In this document: positions 27,406-36,718 of the stretch, piece by piece
Position numbering within the stretch: position 1 is the first letter of the stretch
Layout: the number at the start of each line of letters is the position of its first letter
NCBI RefSeq assembly: GCF_050389775.1
Contig: NZ_CP177144.1
Span: 4,673,051-4,737,050 of the forward strand
Direction: 5' to 3'
Origin: Marinibacterium sp050389775
Lineage (GTDB): Bacteria; Pseudomonadota; Alphaproteobacteria; Rhodobacterales; Rhodobacteraceae
Length of the DNA stretch: 64,000 bases
The notes under the pieces: generated by a model
The model's input: only the letters and a program-made list of their open reading frames with translations
Told to the model about the DNA's origin: nothing
Database searches by the model: none
Made by a program: the position numbers and the translations under genes

Positions 27406-28413
27406 ATGCCCGTTCTCTCCCTCCAGCCCTGGTCCCAGTTCTCGCGCCCCGATGACGAGGCCCCGCAGACCCCCGGCACGATCGTCTTTCACGGCGGCCC
27501 GCCGATGCCCCTGATCCTGCGGGCGCATGGCGGCAGCGGGCTGCTGGAACTGGAACAGGCGGTGGAGATCGACGGCACGGCTTATCCCTGTGGCGCGGTG
27601 GTCGGCACCCCGGCGCTGGCCGGTTCCGCCGGCGGCCAGGCCGGCCACGTGCTGACCATCGACGAGGTCGCCGTGGGCATCGCCCCGGGCCCCGACCAGG
27701 TGCTGGCGGCCGGCGACCTGCTGGACATCGCCCTGGCGCCCGAGGGCGGCCAGCCCCGGACCGAACCGCATGACGGCATCCTGTGCTTTGCCGCCGGCAC
27801 CCAGATCGACACGCCCGCCGGGCCGCGCCGGGTCGAGACCCTGCGCCCCGGGGAAATCCTGACGACCGAGGATCACGGGCCGATGCCGCTGCTCTGGACG
27901 GGACGGCGCGAGGTGCTCTTTGCCAAGGGCGACGACCGGTTCCGGCCGATCCAGTTCAAGCCCGGCAGCTTGGGCCCGAACAGCCCGACACGCGACCTGG
28001 TCGTGGCGCCGCATCACCACCTTGTGCTGCGCGGGCCCGACGTGGCCGAGCTGACCGGCAATACCGCGGCGCTGGCCCCGGCCGGAGCGCTGACCGAGCT
28101 GCGCGGCGTGCGCCAGATGCTGGGCAAGCGGCGGATCACCTATGTCCACCTGATGCTGGAAGGCCATGCCGTGCTGCGGGCCGAAGGCGCGGAATGCGAA
28201 AGCTTCTACCCGACGCCGGTGGCCCTGGCCGGGCTGGGCGACGATCAGCGGGCGGCGGTCTTTGCCCATGTGCCGGCCCTGCGCATCGCCCCGGAAACCG
28301 CCTTTGGCCCCACCGCCCTGCCGATGATCGGCTGGGCCGAGACCCGGGCCCTGGCCGCCGCGCGCAAGGCGCGCAGCAAGGCCGCCGAAGATCTGCCGAT
28401 GGCCGCGGAATAG
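27406..28413 (+). CDS. Hint-domain (hedgehog/intein) protein
   Basis: A 335-residue protein. The C-terminal half is a Hint_2-type domain beginning at Cys127 (CFAAGTQIDTP), with the continuing RRVETLRPGEILTTEDHGP and WTGRREV blocks and the later APHHHLVLRG block. Such domains are common in rhodobacterial proteins and may cleave or splice, but many act only as exported modules. The first 120 residues are an unassigned beta-rich segment. AAAGG lies 8 bases before ATG 27406. No signal peptide is visible, so export would need another route. No type I secretion gene is nearby. Confidence 0.82.
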   Translation: MPVLSLQPWSQFSRPDDEAPQTPGTIVFHGGPPMPLILRAHGGSGLLELEQAVEIDGTAYPCGAVVGTPALAGSAGGQAGHVLTIDEVAVGIAPGPDQVLAAGDLLDIALAPEGGQPRTEPHDGILCFAAGTQIDTPAGPRRVETLRPGEILTTEDHGPMPLLWTGRREVLFAKGDDRFRPIQFKPGSLGPNSPTRDLVVAPHHHLVLRGPDVAELTGNTAALAPAGALTELRGVRQMLGKRRITYVHLMLEGHAVLRAEGAECESFYPTPVALAGLGDDQRAAVFAHVPALRIAPETAFGPTALPMIGWAETRALAAARKARSKAAEDLPMAAE

Positions 28414-28516
28414 GCCCCGCGGCAGGCCCCCATCACCGGCTGTTGCCGGCCCCGGTGCCCGCCCTGTCGGCGGGGCGCCGGCCCGACCGGGGCGCCAGCG
28501 CGCCCCGGCGTCGTGT

Positions 28517-30859
28517 TCAGCCGAACTTGTAGTCGCGGGGGAAGCCGTGGGGCGGCTTCTTGCCCACGCCGGCCCGCTTGCCGACCCAGTCGGACATGTC
28601 GGGCTCGTGCCGCGTGCGGCCCCCGCCCATCGGCCAGCTGAGGCCTTCGGCAAAGGTAAAGGTCGTCAGGTCGGACAGCCCGCCATCCAGTTCCAGCGTG
28701 CCCTGACGGCCCCGGACCTGGTTGTACTTCTGCAGGCGCACGCCCTTGCCCCGGGTCATTTCGGGCAGATCGGTCAGCGGGAAGACCAGCAGACGGCCGT
28801 TCTCCGACACCACCGCCACGTGATCGCCGCGGACCGGGTGACAGATCCGGGCCACGTCGTCCTTGACGTTCAGCACCTGCTTGCCCGCCCGGGTCTGGGC
28901 CACCACGTCGGCCTCGGGCACGACAAAGCCGTTGCCCCCCTGCGAGGCCACGATCAGCTTTTCGCCCGGCCGGTGGATGAAGAAATCGACGATCTGGATG
29001 TCGTTGGGCAGGTCGACCATCAGCCGCAGCGGTTCGCCCATGCCCCGCCCGCCGGGCAGGTTGGCCGCCGACACCGTGTAGAACCGCCCGTTCGATCCGA
29101 AGACCAGCAGGCGGTCGGTCGTCTCGGCGTGGAAAATGAAGCGCGGGCCGTCGCCGTCCTTGAACTTCAGCTCCTGGCCCAGGTCGATATGGCCCTTCAT
29201 CGCCCGCACCCAGCCCATCTGGGAACAGACCACGGTGATCGGCTCGCGGTCGATCATCGCCTCCAGCGGGACCTCTTCGACCTCGCCGGCCTCGGCAAAG
29301 CGCGTGCGCCGGGCGCCGCCGGCGTAATCCTTGCCAAAGGTCTTCTTGGTTTCCTTCAGCTGGTCCGAGATCCGCGCCCATTGCTTGGCCGGGTCTTCCA
29401 GCAGGTCTTCCAGCGCGGCCCGTTCGGCCATCAGCTCGGCCTGTTCGCGCAGCAGTTCCATCTCTTCCAGGCGGCGCAGCGAGCGCAGGCGCATGTTCAG
29501 GATGGCGTCGGTCTGCACCTCGGTCAGCTCGCCCTCGCCCGGCGGCGGGCTGCGGTAATCGCTTTCGTCGGTGGCCCGCACGAAATCGCGCGACCAATCC
29601 TCGCGCATCAGCGCGGCCTTGGGATCGTCATCGTAGCGGATGACGTCGATCACCCGGTCGAGGTTGAGGAAGGCGATGATGAAGCCTTCGAGCACTTCGA
29701 GCCGCTTGTCGATCTTGCCCAGCCGGTGGCGCGAGCGCCGTTGCAGCACGTCCTGCCGGTGGTCGAGGAAGGCGCGCAGCACTTCCTTGAGCGAACAGAC
29801 CTTGGGCGTGACCCCGTCGATCAGCACGTTCATGTTCATCGAGAACCGCACTTCCAGGTCGGAATTGCGGTAGAGCATGCTCATCAGCACGTCGGGATCG
29901 ACGTTCTTCGACCGGGGTTCCAGCACGATGCGGATGTCGTCGGCGCTTTCGTCGCGCACATCGGCCAGGATCGGCACCTTCTTGGTCTGGATCAGCTCGG
30001 CCAGCTTCTCGATCAGGCGCGACTTGGGCACCTGGTAGGGGATTTCCGTGACCACGATCTGCCACTGGCCGCGGCCCAGGTCCTCGATCTCGTAATGCGA
30101 GCGCAGGCGGAAGGCGCCCCGGCCGGTGCGATAGGCCTGGGCGATGCTTTCCTTGGGCTCAACGATCGTGCCGCCGGTCGGGAAATCGGGGCCCGGGATG
30201 TAGTTCAGCAGCGTGTCCTCGCGGGCGTCGGGCACCTTGATCAGGTGCAGGCAGGCGTCGCAGAGTTCCGAGATATTGTGCGGCGGGATGTTCGTCGCCA
30301 TCCCCACGGCGATGCCGCTGGCACCATTGGCCAGCAGGTTGGGGAATTCGGCGGGCAGCACGACCGGCTCGGTCAGCGTGCCGTCGTAATTGTCGCGGAA
30401 ATCGACGGCATCCTCGTCGAGACCCTGCAACAGGGCCTCGGCCACGATGGTCAGGCGGGCCTCGGTGTATCGACTGGCGGCCGGGTTGTCGCCGTCGATA
30501 TTGCCGAAATTGCCCTGGCCGTCGACCAGCGGGTACCGCACGTTGAAATCCTGCGCCAGGCGGGCCATCGCGTCATAGATCGCGCCATCGCCGTGCGGGT
30601 GGTAATTGCCCATCACGTCGCCCGAGATCTTGGCCGACTTCCGGAAGCCTCCGGTGGCCGTCAGCCGCAGCTCTCGCATGGCATAGAGAATGCGCCTGTG
30701 CACGGGCTTGAGACCGTCCCGCGCATCGGGCAGGGCCCGGTGCATGATCGTGCTCAGCGCATAGGTCAGGTATCGCTCGCCGATGGCTCGGCGGAGCGGC
30801 TCGGGCACCTCGCCGGTGGGGGCGGGGTCCATGTTGGGGTCGTCGACCTTGTCGTTCAT
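28517..30859 (-). CDS. parC: DNA topoisomerase IV subunit A
   Basis: A 780-residue type IIA topoisomerase subunit that unlinks replicated chromosomes together with ParE. The N-terminal DNA-cleavage domain holds the catalytic Tyr131 (AASRYTEARL) and the quinolone-determining segment GNYHPHGDGAIYDAM; the C-terminal part is a beta-pinwheel domain. The position equal to Ser80 of E. coli ParC is Gly92, a natural variation rather than a resistance allele by itself. ATG 30859 is chosen over upstream in-frame codons because MNDKVDDPNM starts the normal domain spacing. It stands alone here; parE is not in the window. Confidence 0.95.
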   Translation of the reverse strand: MNDKVDDPNMDPAPTGEVPEPLRRAIGERYLTYALSTIMHRALPDARDGLKPVHRRILYAMRELRLTATGGFRKSAKISGDVMGNYHPHGDGAIYDAMARLAQDFNVRYPLVDGQGNFGNIDGDNPAASRYTEARLTIVAEALLQGLDEDAVDFRDNYDGTLTEPVVLPAEFPNLLANGASGIAVGMATNIPPHNISELCDACLHLIKVPDAREDTLLNYIPGPDFPTGGTIVEPKESIAQAYRTGRGAFRLRSHYEIEDLGRGQWQIVVTEIPYQVPKSRLIEKLAELIQTKKVPILADVRDESADDIRIVLEPRSKNVDPDVLMSMLYRNSDLEVRFSMNMNVLIDGVTPKVCSLKEVLRAFLDHRQDVLQRRSRHRLGKIDKRLEVLEGFIIAFLNLDRVIDVIRYDDDPKAALMREDWSRDFVRATDESDYRSPPPGEGELTEVQTDAILNMRLRSLRRLEEMELLREQAELMAERAALEDLLEDPAKQWARISDQLKETKKTFGKDYAGGARRTRFAEAGEVEEVPLEAMIDREPITVVCSQMGWVRAMKGHIDLGQELKFKDGDGPRFIFHAETTDRLLVFGSNGRFYTVSAANLPGGRGMGEPLRLMVDLPNDIQIVDFFIHRPGEKLIVASQGGNGFVVPEADVVAQTRAGKQVLNVKDDVARICHPVRGDHVAVVSENGRLLVFPLTDLPEMTRGKGVRLQKYNQVRGRQGTLELDGGLSDLTTFTFAEGLSWPMGGGRTRHEPDMSDWVGKRAGVGKKPPHGFPRDYKFG

Positions 30860-31069
30860 GAATGTGGTGATACGCCGCCCGTTCGGGGCCGTAAATCCCC
30901 CACGACACATGCGCTGGCGTCAGCCTGGCATGCGCAAAGATACCTATATATCCGCCGTTGGTCCGAATCGGTTACACTCATATGAGACGGAACCAGTCCG
31001 CTGCCACGGGCGTTTCCGTTACAATTGATGGCCCGTGATCGGGTCGACATGGTCCTGGGGGATATTGTC

Positions 31070-31816
31070 GTGCGTTTCGTTCTGATGAGTTTGGTTGTCA
31101 TGGTGTTTGCCTTCTACGAGCTGAGCGGAGGCAAGGATTTCGTGCCCCGATCGGAAACCCGGCGCATGGCCGCCCAGGCCGAGGGGCTGCCCGGCTTCCC
31201 CGATACGCCCGGCACGGCGCGCCGCCCGGCGCAGCTGGCCGCGGCCACGCGGACCGATCTGCCGGTCACGCCGATCCGCAAGACCGCCACGCCCGCGCCC
31301 TCGCGGGCCGAGGCCATGGCCGCCGTCGACACCCCGCGCACCCGTGCCACCCCGGCCGAAGCCGCAACCATCGCCTCGGCCGCCGCCCCTGCCGGGCTGT
31401 ATCCGCGCGCCGATGATGACGTCGCCTCGCCCGGCATCACGCTGGTGTCGCTGGAAGACAACCCGGCGCTCTTTGCCCAGCCGCTGATCCAGGATCGCGC
31501 CGCCGAGGAAAGCGACACCGTGACCGTCGCCCCGTCGCTGGCCACCGCCGTGGCCCGGCCTGTCACCGCCGCGCCCGACCCGGCCGCCGCCCCGCGCGAC
31601 GATTTCATTTCGCCCCAGCGCGACATCCGCAGCGTCAACGGGTCGAGCGTCAACATGCGCAACGGGCCGGGCACCAATTACTCGGTGCTGGCCCGGCTGG
31701 GTCGCGATGCCAAGGTCGAGATCATCGCCGATCCGGGCAATGGCTGGGTCCAGCTGCGCCCGCTGCAGGGCGGCCCGGTCGGCTGGATGGCCGATTACCT
31801 GCTGACCCGCGGCTGA
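31070..31816 (+). CDS. SH3-domain protein with N-terminal membrane anchor
   Basis: About 248 residues. A hydrophobic N-terminal segment (FVLMSLVVMVFAFYEL) anchors or exports it; a long Ala/Pro/Thr-rich linker follows; residues about 180-245 form a bacterial SH3 domain (VNMRNGPGTNYSVLARLGRDAKVEI and GWMADYLL), a type that often binds cell-wall peptides. The GTG at 31070 is preferred because TGGGGGA lies seven bases upstream and it puts the hydrophobic segment at the very start. In-frame TTG/ATG codons at 31025-31049 are alternatives. Confidence 0.78.
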   Translation: MRFVLMSLVVMVFAFYELSGGKDFVPRSETRRMAAQAEGLPGFPDTPGTARRPAQLAAATRTDLPVTPIRKTATPAPSRAEAMAAVDTPRTRATPAEAATIASAAAPAGLYPRADDDVASPGITLVSLEDNPALFAQPLIQDRAAEESDTVTVAPSLATAVARPVTAAPDPAAAPRDDFISPQRDIRSVNGSSVNMRNGPGTNYSVLARLGRDAKVEIIADPGNGWVQLRPLQGGPVGWMADYLLTRG

Positions 31817-31974
31817 TCCCGCGGGCATGACCGGCGCCGGGTCACGCAGCCCGGCCCGCCGGTGGTCCGGCAGCCATTGACCTGCCGGAACAGAGCCTTC
31901 TAGATGCCGGGGTGCGCGGCCATGTCCCGCCCCCGCCCTCGCCCCTCCCTGGCATCAGATCGCGACCGTCCCCC

Positions 31975-32802
31975 ATGAAATCCATCCTGATCACCGGCTG
32001 CTCCTCGGGTATCGGCCTCGATGCCGCCCGCACGCTCAAGGCCAATGGCTGGCGCGTCTTTGCCGCCTGCCGCCAGCAGGCCGATTGCGACCGGCTCAAG
32101 GCCGAAGGGTTCGACAGCCCGCGGCTGGATTACACCGACCCCGCCACCATCGACAGCGCCATGGCCGAGGTCCTGGCCGCCACCGGCGGCACGCTGGACG
32201 CCCTGTTCAACAACGGCGCCCATGCCCTGAGCGGCCTGGTCGAAGACCTGCCCACCGACGGGCTGCGCGCGATTTTCGAGGCCAATGTCTTTGGCTGGCA
32301 CGAGCTGACCCTGCGCGTCCTGCCCGTCATGCGTGCCCAGGGTCACGGCCATATCGTGCAATGTTCCTCGGCGCTGGGGCTGACCTTCATGCAGTTCCGC
32401 GGGGCCTATGCCGCGACCAAACATGCCATCGAGGCCCTGACCGACACGCTGCGGCTGGAACTGCGCGGCAGCGGCATCAAGGTTGTCCTGCTCGAACCCG
32501 GGCCGATCACCTCCGAATTCCGGCGCAACGGCATTCCCTGGTTCGAACGGTTCATCGACTGGCAGGGCTCGCCCATGCGGGCCACCTACGAAGACAAGCT
32601 GCTGCCCCGGCTTTATGCCGACAACCCGCCGCCCGACCGGTTCGAGCTGCCCGCCAGGGCGGTGTCGGACCGGCTGATGCGCGTGCTGAACAGCGACGAC
32701 CCGGCGCCGCGCCACTACATCACCACGGCCACCTGGATTGCCGGCATCCTGATGCGCCTGCTGCCCACGCGCTGGGTCGATCGCACCCTGTCGCGGATGT
32801 GA
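31975..32802 (+). CDS. Short-chain dehydrogenase/reductase
   Basis: A 275-residue SDR of the classical type: nucleotide site TGCSSGIG, NNGAHALSG in place of the usual NNAG, catalytic Ser in QCSSALG, and YAATK as the active-site Tyr/Lys pair. The C-terminal hydrophobic ending (WIAGILMRLLPTRWVDRTL) is common in a subgroup near retinol and steroid dehydrogenases and may touch the membrane. The substrate is unknown. ATG 31975 fits the family start; the longer frame is Pro/Arg-rich. Confidence 0.85.
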   Translation: MKSILITGCSSGIGLDAARTLKANGWRVFAACRQQADCDRLKAEGFDSPRLDYTDPATIDSAMAEVLAATGGTLDALFNNGAHALSGLVEDLPTDGLRAIFEANVFGWHELTLRVLPVMRAQGHGHIVQCSSALGLTFMQFRGAYAATKHAIEALTDTLRLELRGSGIKVVLLEPGPITSEFRRNGIPWFERFIDWQGSPMRATYEDKLLPRLYADNPPPDRFELPARAVSDRLMRVLNSDDPAPRHYITTATWIAGILMRLLPTRWVDRTLSRM

Positions 32803-32874
32803 GGCGAAACGACCCCTTCGCAATCCGGCCGTCGGGGGCTACATGATGGGGTGTCCCCGATGGAGGCCCGTCCC

Positions 32875-33072
32875 ATGACCAGCGATCCCTTTTTCCTGCT
32901 CATCGTCCTTGCCGTGGTTGTCACGGCCCTGATCCTGGCCCTCGGCCTGGGCAATTTCGCACGCAGCGGGGACAAGCACGGCGAACGGTCCAACAAGCTG
33001 ATGCGCTACCGGCTGATCGCCCAGTTCGTGGCCGTCGTGCTGATCGCGATCTACGTCTACACCAAGTTCTGA
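32875..33072 (+). CDS. Small HIG1-type twin-transmembrane protein
   Basis: A 65-residue inner-membrane protein with two hydrophobic helices (residues 6-24 and 46-62) joined by a short charged loop (RSGDKHGERSNKLMRYRLIAQF). The NKLMRYR pattern is that of HIG1-domain proteins, several of which associate with cytochrome oxidase. GGAGG lies 8 bases before ATG 32875. It lies 42 bases upstream of the adenosyltransferase, probably one transcript. Confidence 0.78.
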   Translation: MTSDPFFLLIVLAVVVTALILALGLGNFARSGDKHGERSNKLMRYRLIAQFVAVVLIAIYVYTKF

Positions 33073-33114
33073 TCCGCCGGCCCGCCCGGTCCGGCCAACC
33101 ACGGGAGGCAAAGG

Positions 33115-33687
33115 ATGGTCGTCCTCAGCAAGATCTACACGCGCACCGGCGACAAGGGTGACACCGCGCTTGGCAATGGCGACCGCGTGGCCAAGCATGA
33201 CCTGCGCGTCACTGCCTATGGCACGTCGGACGAGCTGAACGCCTTTGTCGGCGTGGCCCGGCAGGTGGCCGAGGGCGAGACCGATGTCGCCCTGGCCCGC
33301 ATCCAGAACGACCTGTTCGACCTGGGCGCCGACCTGTGCCGGCCCGACCTGGCCGGGGATGCCGCCGCCGAATACCCGCCGCTGCGCATGGTCGCCGAAC
33401 AGACCGACCGGCTGGAAGCCGAGATCGACGTGATGAATGCCGCTCTGACCCCGCTGCGCAGTTTTGTCCTGCCCGGGGGCACCGCCCTGTCGGCGCATCT
33501 GCATGTCTGCCGCACCGTGGCCCGCCGGGCCGAACGGCTGGCCGTCGAACTGGCCGCTGCGGCCGAGGTCAATCCACATGCCGTGCGCTATCTCAACCGG
33601 CTGTCAGACTGGTTCTTCGTGGCCGCCCGCGTGGCCAATGACAATGGCGCGGCGGATGTGCTCTGGGTGCCTGGCGCCAATCGCTGA
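33115..33687 (+). CDS. PduO-type cob(I)alamin adenosyltransferase
   Basis: A 190-residue trimeric enzyme that makes adenosylcobalamin from cob(I)alamin and ATP. The ATP-binding N-terminus KIYTRTGDKGDTALGNG, GTSDELNAFVG, and RRAERLAVELA with LNRLSDWFFVAAR are the signature blocks. Adenosylcobalamin is needed by the mutases of the ethylmalonyl-CoA pathway, which fits mcd elsewhere in the window. GGGAGGCAAAGG precedes the ATG. Also called CobO- or ATR-type in some annotations; the PduO fold is the correct one here. Confidence 0.93.
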   Translation: MVVLSKIYTRTGDKGDTALGNGDRVAKHDLRVTAYGTSDELNAFVGVARQVAEGETDVALARIQNDLFDLGADLCRPDLAGDAAAEYPPLRMVAEQTDRLEAEIDVMNAALTPLRSFVLPGGTALSAHLHVCRTVARRAERLAVELAAAAEVNPHAVRYLNRLSDWFFVAARVANDNGAADVLWVPGANR

Positions 33688-33695
33688 GCTTCCGA

Positions 33696-33728
33696 GGCCT
33701 TTCCCGGTCTCCGGGGCCGGGAAAGGCC
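33696..33728 (+). terminator. Hairpin terminator after the adenosyltransferase
   Basis: Perfect 12-bp stem GGCCTTTCCCGG / CCGGGAAAGGCC with a 9-base loop, starting 8 bases after the stop codon. No U-run follows. Confidence 0.65.
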
Positions 33729-33973
33729 AGAAACACTGACCTTTCCACCCTCGCCCGACGCCCGCCCCGCGCCGGCATTCGGGCGCCTGCGTTCCGCTCT
33801 GCGGAACAGAAATTCACCGACTGGCGCTAACATGTTGCCAACGCAGCGTCGAAAGGCCATGTGACGTCGCTTTTTGCCTGTTTCGACCCCTGCCGTTTCA
33901 CTATCACATCAGCCAGTGTACATGCCGATGAGAGTCGCCCGGCCCCGGGCGGCGCCAATGAGGAGAGCCACGC

Positions 33974-34732
33974 ATGAAGGTTTTGGTGCCTGTCAAACGC
34001 GTGATCGACTACAACGTGAAGGTCCGTGTGAAGGCGGACGGCAGCGGCGTCGATCTTGCGAACGTGAAAATGTCGATGAACCCATTCGACGAGATTGCCG
34101 TCGAAGAGGCCATCCGCCTGAAGGAAAAAGGCCTGGCCGAGGAAATCGTCGCCGTTTCGATCGGTGTCAAACAGGCCCAGGAAACCCTGCGCACGGCCCT
34201 GGCCATGGGTGCCGACCGGGCGATCCTGGTCGTTGCCGCCGATGACGTGCATACCGATATCGAGCCGCTGGCCGTCGCCAAGATCCTGAAGGGCATCGTC
34301 GACGAGGAACAGCCCGGTCTGGTGCTCTGCGGCAAGCAGGCGATCGACAACGACATGAACGCCACCGGCCAGATGCTGTCGGCGCTGCTGGGCTGGTCCC
34401 AGGCGACCTTTGCGTCCGAAGTGACCGTCGACGGCGATGATGCCGTGGTCACCCGCGAGGTGGACGGCGGCCTGCAGACGATCAAGGTCAAGATGCCCGC
34501 CATCGTGACCGTCGACCTGCGCCTGAACGAGCCGCGCTATGCGTCGCTGCCCAACATCATGAAGGCCAAGAAAAAGCCCCTGGATGAGAAGACCGCCGCC
34601 GATTACGGCGTCGATGTCGCGCCGCGGCTCGAAGTGGTGAAAACCGCCGAACCCGAGGCCCGCCAGGCCGGTGAAATGGTGCCCGACGTCGACACGCTGG
34701 TCGCCAAACTCAAAGAGAAGGGGATCGTCTGA
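33974..34732 (+). CDS. etfB: Electron transfer flavoprotein beta subunit
   Basis: A 252-residue subunit binding AMP and contacting dehydrogenases. KVLVPVKRVIDYNVKV at the N-terminus, AVEEAIRLKEKG, and the signature region VDLRLNEPRYASLPNIMKAKKKPL are typical. With the alpha subunit it accepts electrons from acyl-CoA dehydrogenases (such as the mcd product in this window) and delivers them to ETF-ubiquinone oxidoreductase. Its stop codon shares one base with the etfA start. Confidence 0.97.
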   Translation: MKVLVPVKRVIDYNVKVRVKADGSGVDLANVKMSMNPFDEIAVEEAIRLKEKGLAEEIVAVSIGVKQAQETLRTALAMGADRAILVVAADDVHTDIEPLAVAKILKGIVDEEQPGLVLCGKQAIDNDMNATGQMLSALLGWSQATFASEVTVDGDDAVVTREVDGGLQTIKVKMPAIVTVDLRLNEPRYASLPNIMKAKKKPLDEKTAADYGVDVAPRLEVVKTAEPEARQAGEMVPDVDTLVAKLKEKGIV

Positions 34733-35658
34733 TGGCCGTTCTGCTGCTTGCCGAAGTCACCTCTGGTGAACTCTCGCTCGACGCCACCGCCAAGGCCGTC
34801 TCGGCCGCCAAGGCCCTGGGCGACGTGACCGTGCTGTGCGCCGGCGCATCGGCCGCCGCCGCCGGTGACGCTGCCGCCAAGATCGACGGCGTGGCCAAGG
34901 TGCTGGTCGCCGAGGATGCCTCGCTGGGGCACCGCCTGGCCGAGCCCACCGCCGCGCTGATCGTGTCGCTGGCCGGCGATTACAGCCATATCGTGGCCCC
35001 GGCCACGACGGATGCAAAGAACGTGATGCCGCGTGTTGCTGCCCTCCTCGACGTGATGATCCTGTCGGACGTCTCGGGCGTGGTCGATGCCGACACCTTC
35101 GAACGCCCGATCTATGCCGGCAATGCCATCCAGACTGTAAAGTCCAGCGATGAAAAGAAGGTTATCACCTTCCGCACGTCGACCTTCGACGCCGCCGGCG
35201 ACGGTGGCTCGGCCGCAGTCGAAACCATCTCGGCCGCCGAGAACCCGGCCCTGTCGGAATGGGTCGAGGACAAGGTTGCCGAAAGCGACCGCCCCGAGCT
35301 GACCTCGGCCGGCATCGTCGTGTCGGGCGGCCGTGGCGTGGGTTCGGAAGAGGACTTCGCCCTGATCGAGAAACTGGCCGACAAGCTGGGCGCCGCCGTT
35401 GGCGCGTCGCGTGCCGCGGTCGATTCGGGCTATGCGCCGAACGACTGGCAGGTGGGCCAGACCGGCAAGGTCGTTGCCCCGGATCTCTACGTGGCCGTCG
35501 GCATTTCGGGTGCCATCCAGCACCTCGCCGGCATGAAGGATTCGAAGGTCATCGTGGCCATCAACAAGGACGAAGAAGCGCCGATCTTCCAGGTTGCCGA
35601 TTACGGCCTGGTTGCCGACCTCTTCGACGCCGTGCCCGAGCTGGTCGAAAAGCTCTGA
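34732..35658 (+). CDS. etfA: Electron transfer flavoprotein alpha subunit
   Basis: A 308-residue FAD-binding subunit. The C-terminal half carries GRGVGSEEDF, GASRAAVDSGYAPNDWQVGQTG, VAPDLYVAVGISGAIQHLAGM and NKDEEAPIF, the FAD-binding signature of ETF-alpha. The ATG overlaps the etfB stop by one base, so the subunits are made in equal amounts. Two hairpins follow the stop. Confidence 0.97.
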   Translation: MAVLLLAEVTSGELSLDATAKAVSAAKALGDVTVLCAGASAAAAGDAAAKIDGVAKVLVAEDASLGHRLAEPTAALIVSLAGDYSHIVAPATTDAKNVMPRVAALLDVMILSDVSGVVDADTFERPIYAGNAIQTVKSSDEKKVITFRTSTFDAAGDGGSAAVETISAAENPALSEWVEDKVAESDRPELTSAGIVVSGGRGVGSEEDFALIEKLADKLGAAVGASRAAVDSGYAPNDWQVGQTGKVVAPDLYVAVGISGAIQHLAGMKDSKVIVAINKDEEAPIFQVADYGLVADLFDAVPELVEKL

Positions 35659-35677
35659 TCGCCACGCGGCGTGACCC

Positions 35678-35704
35678 GTAGGATGGGTTGTTAACCCATC
35701 CTAC
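35678..35704 (+). terminator. Perfect hairpin after etfA
   Basis: GTAGGATGGGTT / AACCCATCCTAC with a 3-base loop, 12-bp perfect stem starting 19 bases after the stop. No T-run follows, so it may act with the next hairpin. Confidence 0.6.
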
Positions 35705-35716
35705 CGCAAGACACCG

Positions 35717-35745
35717 AACCCCGCCGCATCCCACGGCGGGGTTTT
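35717..35745 (+). terminator. Rho-independent terminator of etfBA
   Basis: AACCCCGCCG / CGGCGGGGTT with a 7-base loop followed by TTCC, a standard intrinsic terminator. It ends just before the stop of the convergent gene at 35747. Confidence 0.75.
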
Positions 35746-35746
35746 C

Positions 35747-36547
35747 CTATCCCACGCGATCTTTCACCGCCTCGGCGATCCGCGCATGGGCCCCCGGCCC
35801 GATCAGCTGGGCCGCGGCCGGCCATTCGGTCTGGCCGACGACCATGCCATCCATGTCATCCGCCGGTCCGGCCGCCTGCACGGCCACCTCGACCACGTCG
35901 CAGACCATGTCCGCCACTTCCTCGACCATCTCGGGCGTCACCATCAACGGGTCCTCGCCCAGCGGATCGCCTGTTCTGACCTGCAGCCATAACAGCATCG
36001 CCGGCCCCGTCACCCCGCGCAGCAAAAGCCGCATCCGGGCCACCCAGGCCCGGCGCAATTCGTCCTCGACCAGGGCAAACCGTTCGGGCGAGCGCTCGCG
36101 CAGGCTGCGCAGCATGTGCCGGTTGAAGCTGAAATCGGTGAAATCCACGTCGCCATAGATCGACGACAGCGTCCGCGAGGCATCCAGGAACCGGTCGTTG
36201 CGCCGGGGGTGCACCCGGTAGAACCGGTTGGACATGTTCGCCGCGCCCAGCACCTGCAGCACCGACAGCCGCGCCCCGGACATCAGCCGGGGCACCTCGG
36301 GGTCACCGACAAAGGCATCCACCCCGGCATTGACCTGGCCCAGGTTCAGGCAGGCCGTCCCGGTGGCCGCCTCGACCAGCGCCGGAAAGGGCTCGGCCAC
36401 GCAGCGGCCGAATGTCTCGCTTCCGCCCAGGAACGCCACGTAGGGCCCGTCCAGCGCCTGTTTCGGCCCCCGGAACAGCAACCGCGACACCCCGTATCGG
36501 CACACCTGGTAATCCAGCGCCGATCTGCTGGCGCGTTCGAAACTCAT
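35747..36547 (-). CDS. DUF6473-like protein of unknown function
   Basis: A 266-residue protein. The start MSFERASRSALDYQVCRYG and the PYVAFLGGSETFGRCVAEPFP block look like a conserved rhodobacterial family I know as DUF6473; GGSETFG followed by an LNLGQVNAGVDAF block suggests a flavodoxin/SGNH-like nucleotide or sugar hydrolase fold. Relatives are sometimes near sulfotransferase or polysaccharide genes, but no such neighbours are here. Function unknown. It is convergent with etfA and divergent from hbd. Confidence 0.65.
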   Translation of the reverse strand: MSFERASRSALDYQVCRYGVSRLLFRGPKQALDGPYVAFLGGSETFGRCVAEPFPALVEAATGTACLNLGQVNAGVDAFVGDPEVPRLMSGARLSVLQVLGAANMSNRFYRVHPRRNDRFLDASRTLSSIYGDVDFTDFSFNRHMLRSLRERSPERFALVEDELRRAWVARMRLLLRGVTGPAMLLWLQVRTGDPLGEDPLMVTPEMVEEVADMVCDVVEVAVQAAGPADDMDGMVVGQTEWPAAAQLIGPGAHARIAEAVKDRVG

Positions 36548-36718
36548 CTTGTCCCACCATCACACATTCACCCGGGTCCATCTTTGACTCACAAAGATTG
36601 CCATTCCCCTAACGCCCGCGAGCCCCTCCGGCCCATCGCCTCAACCGGCCATGCTGCACTTGCGAGCGGCCGCGCCCCGGACGTATGGTGCACCGACATC
36701 CGCACAGGGGAATTGAAC

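Noticed and set aside
28547..30985. Very long open frame (over 800 codons) on the strand opposite parC
   Set aside because: It mirrors the parC codons in a high-GC genome; its translation is rich in His, Gln and Val with no domain, while parC on the other strand is unmistakable.
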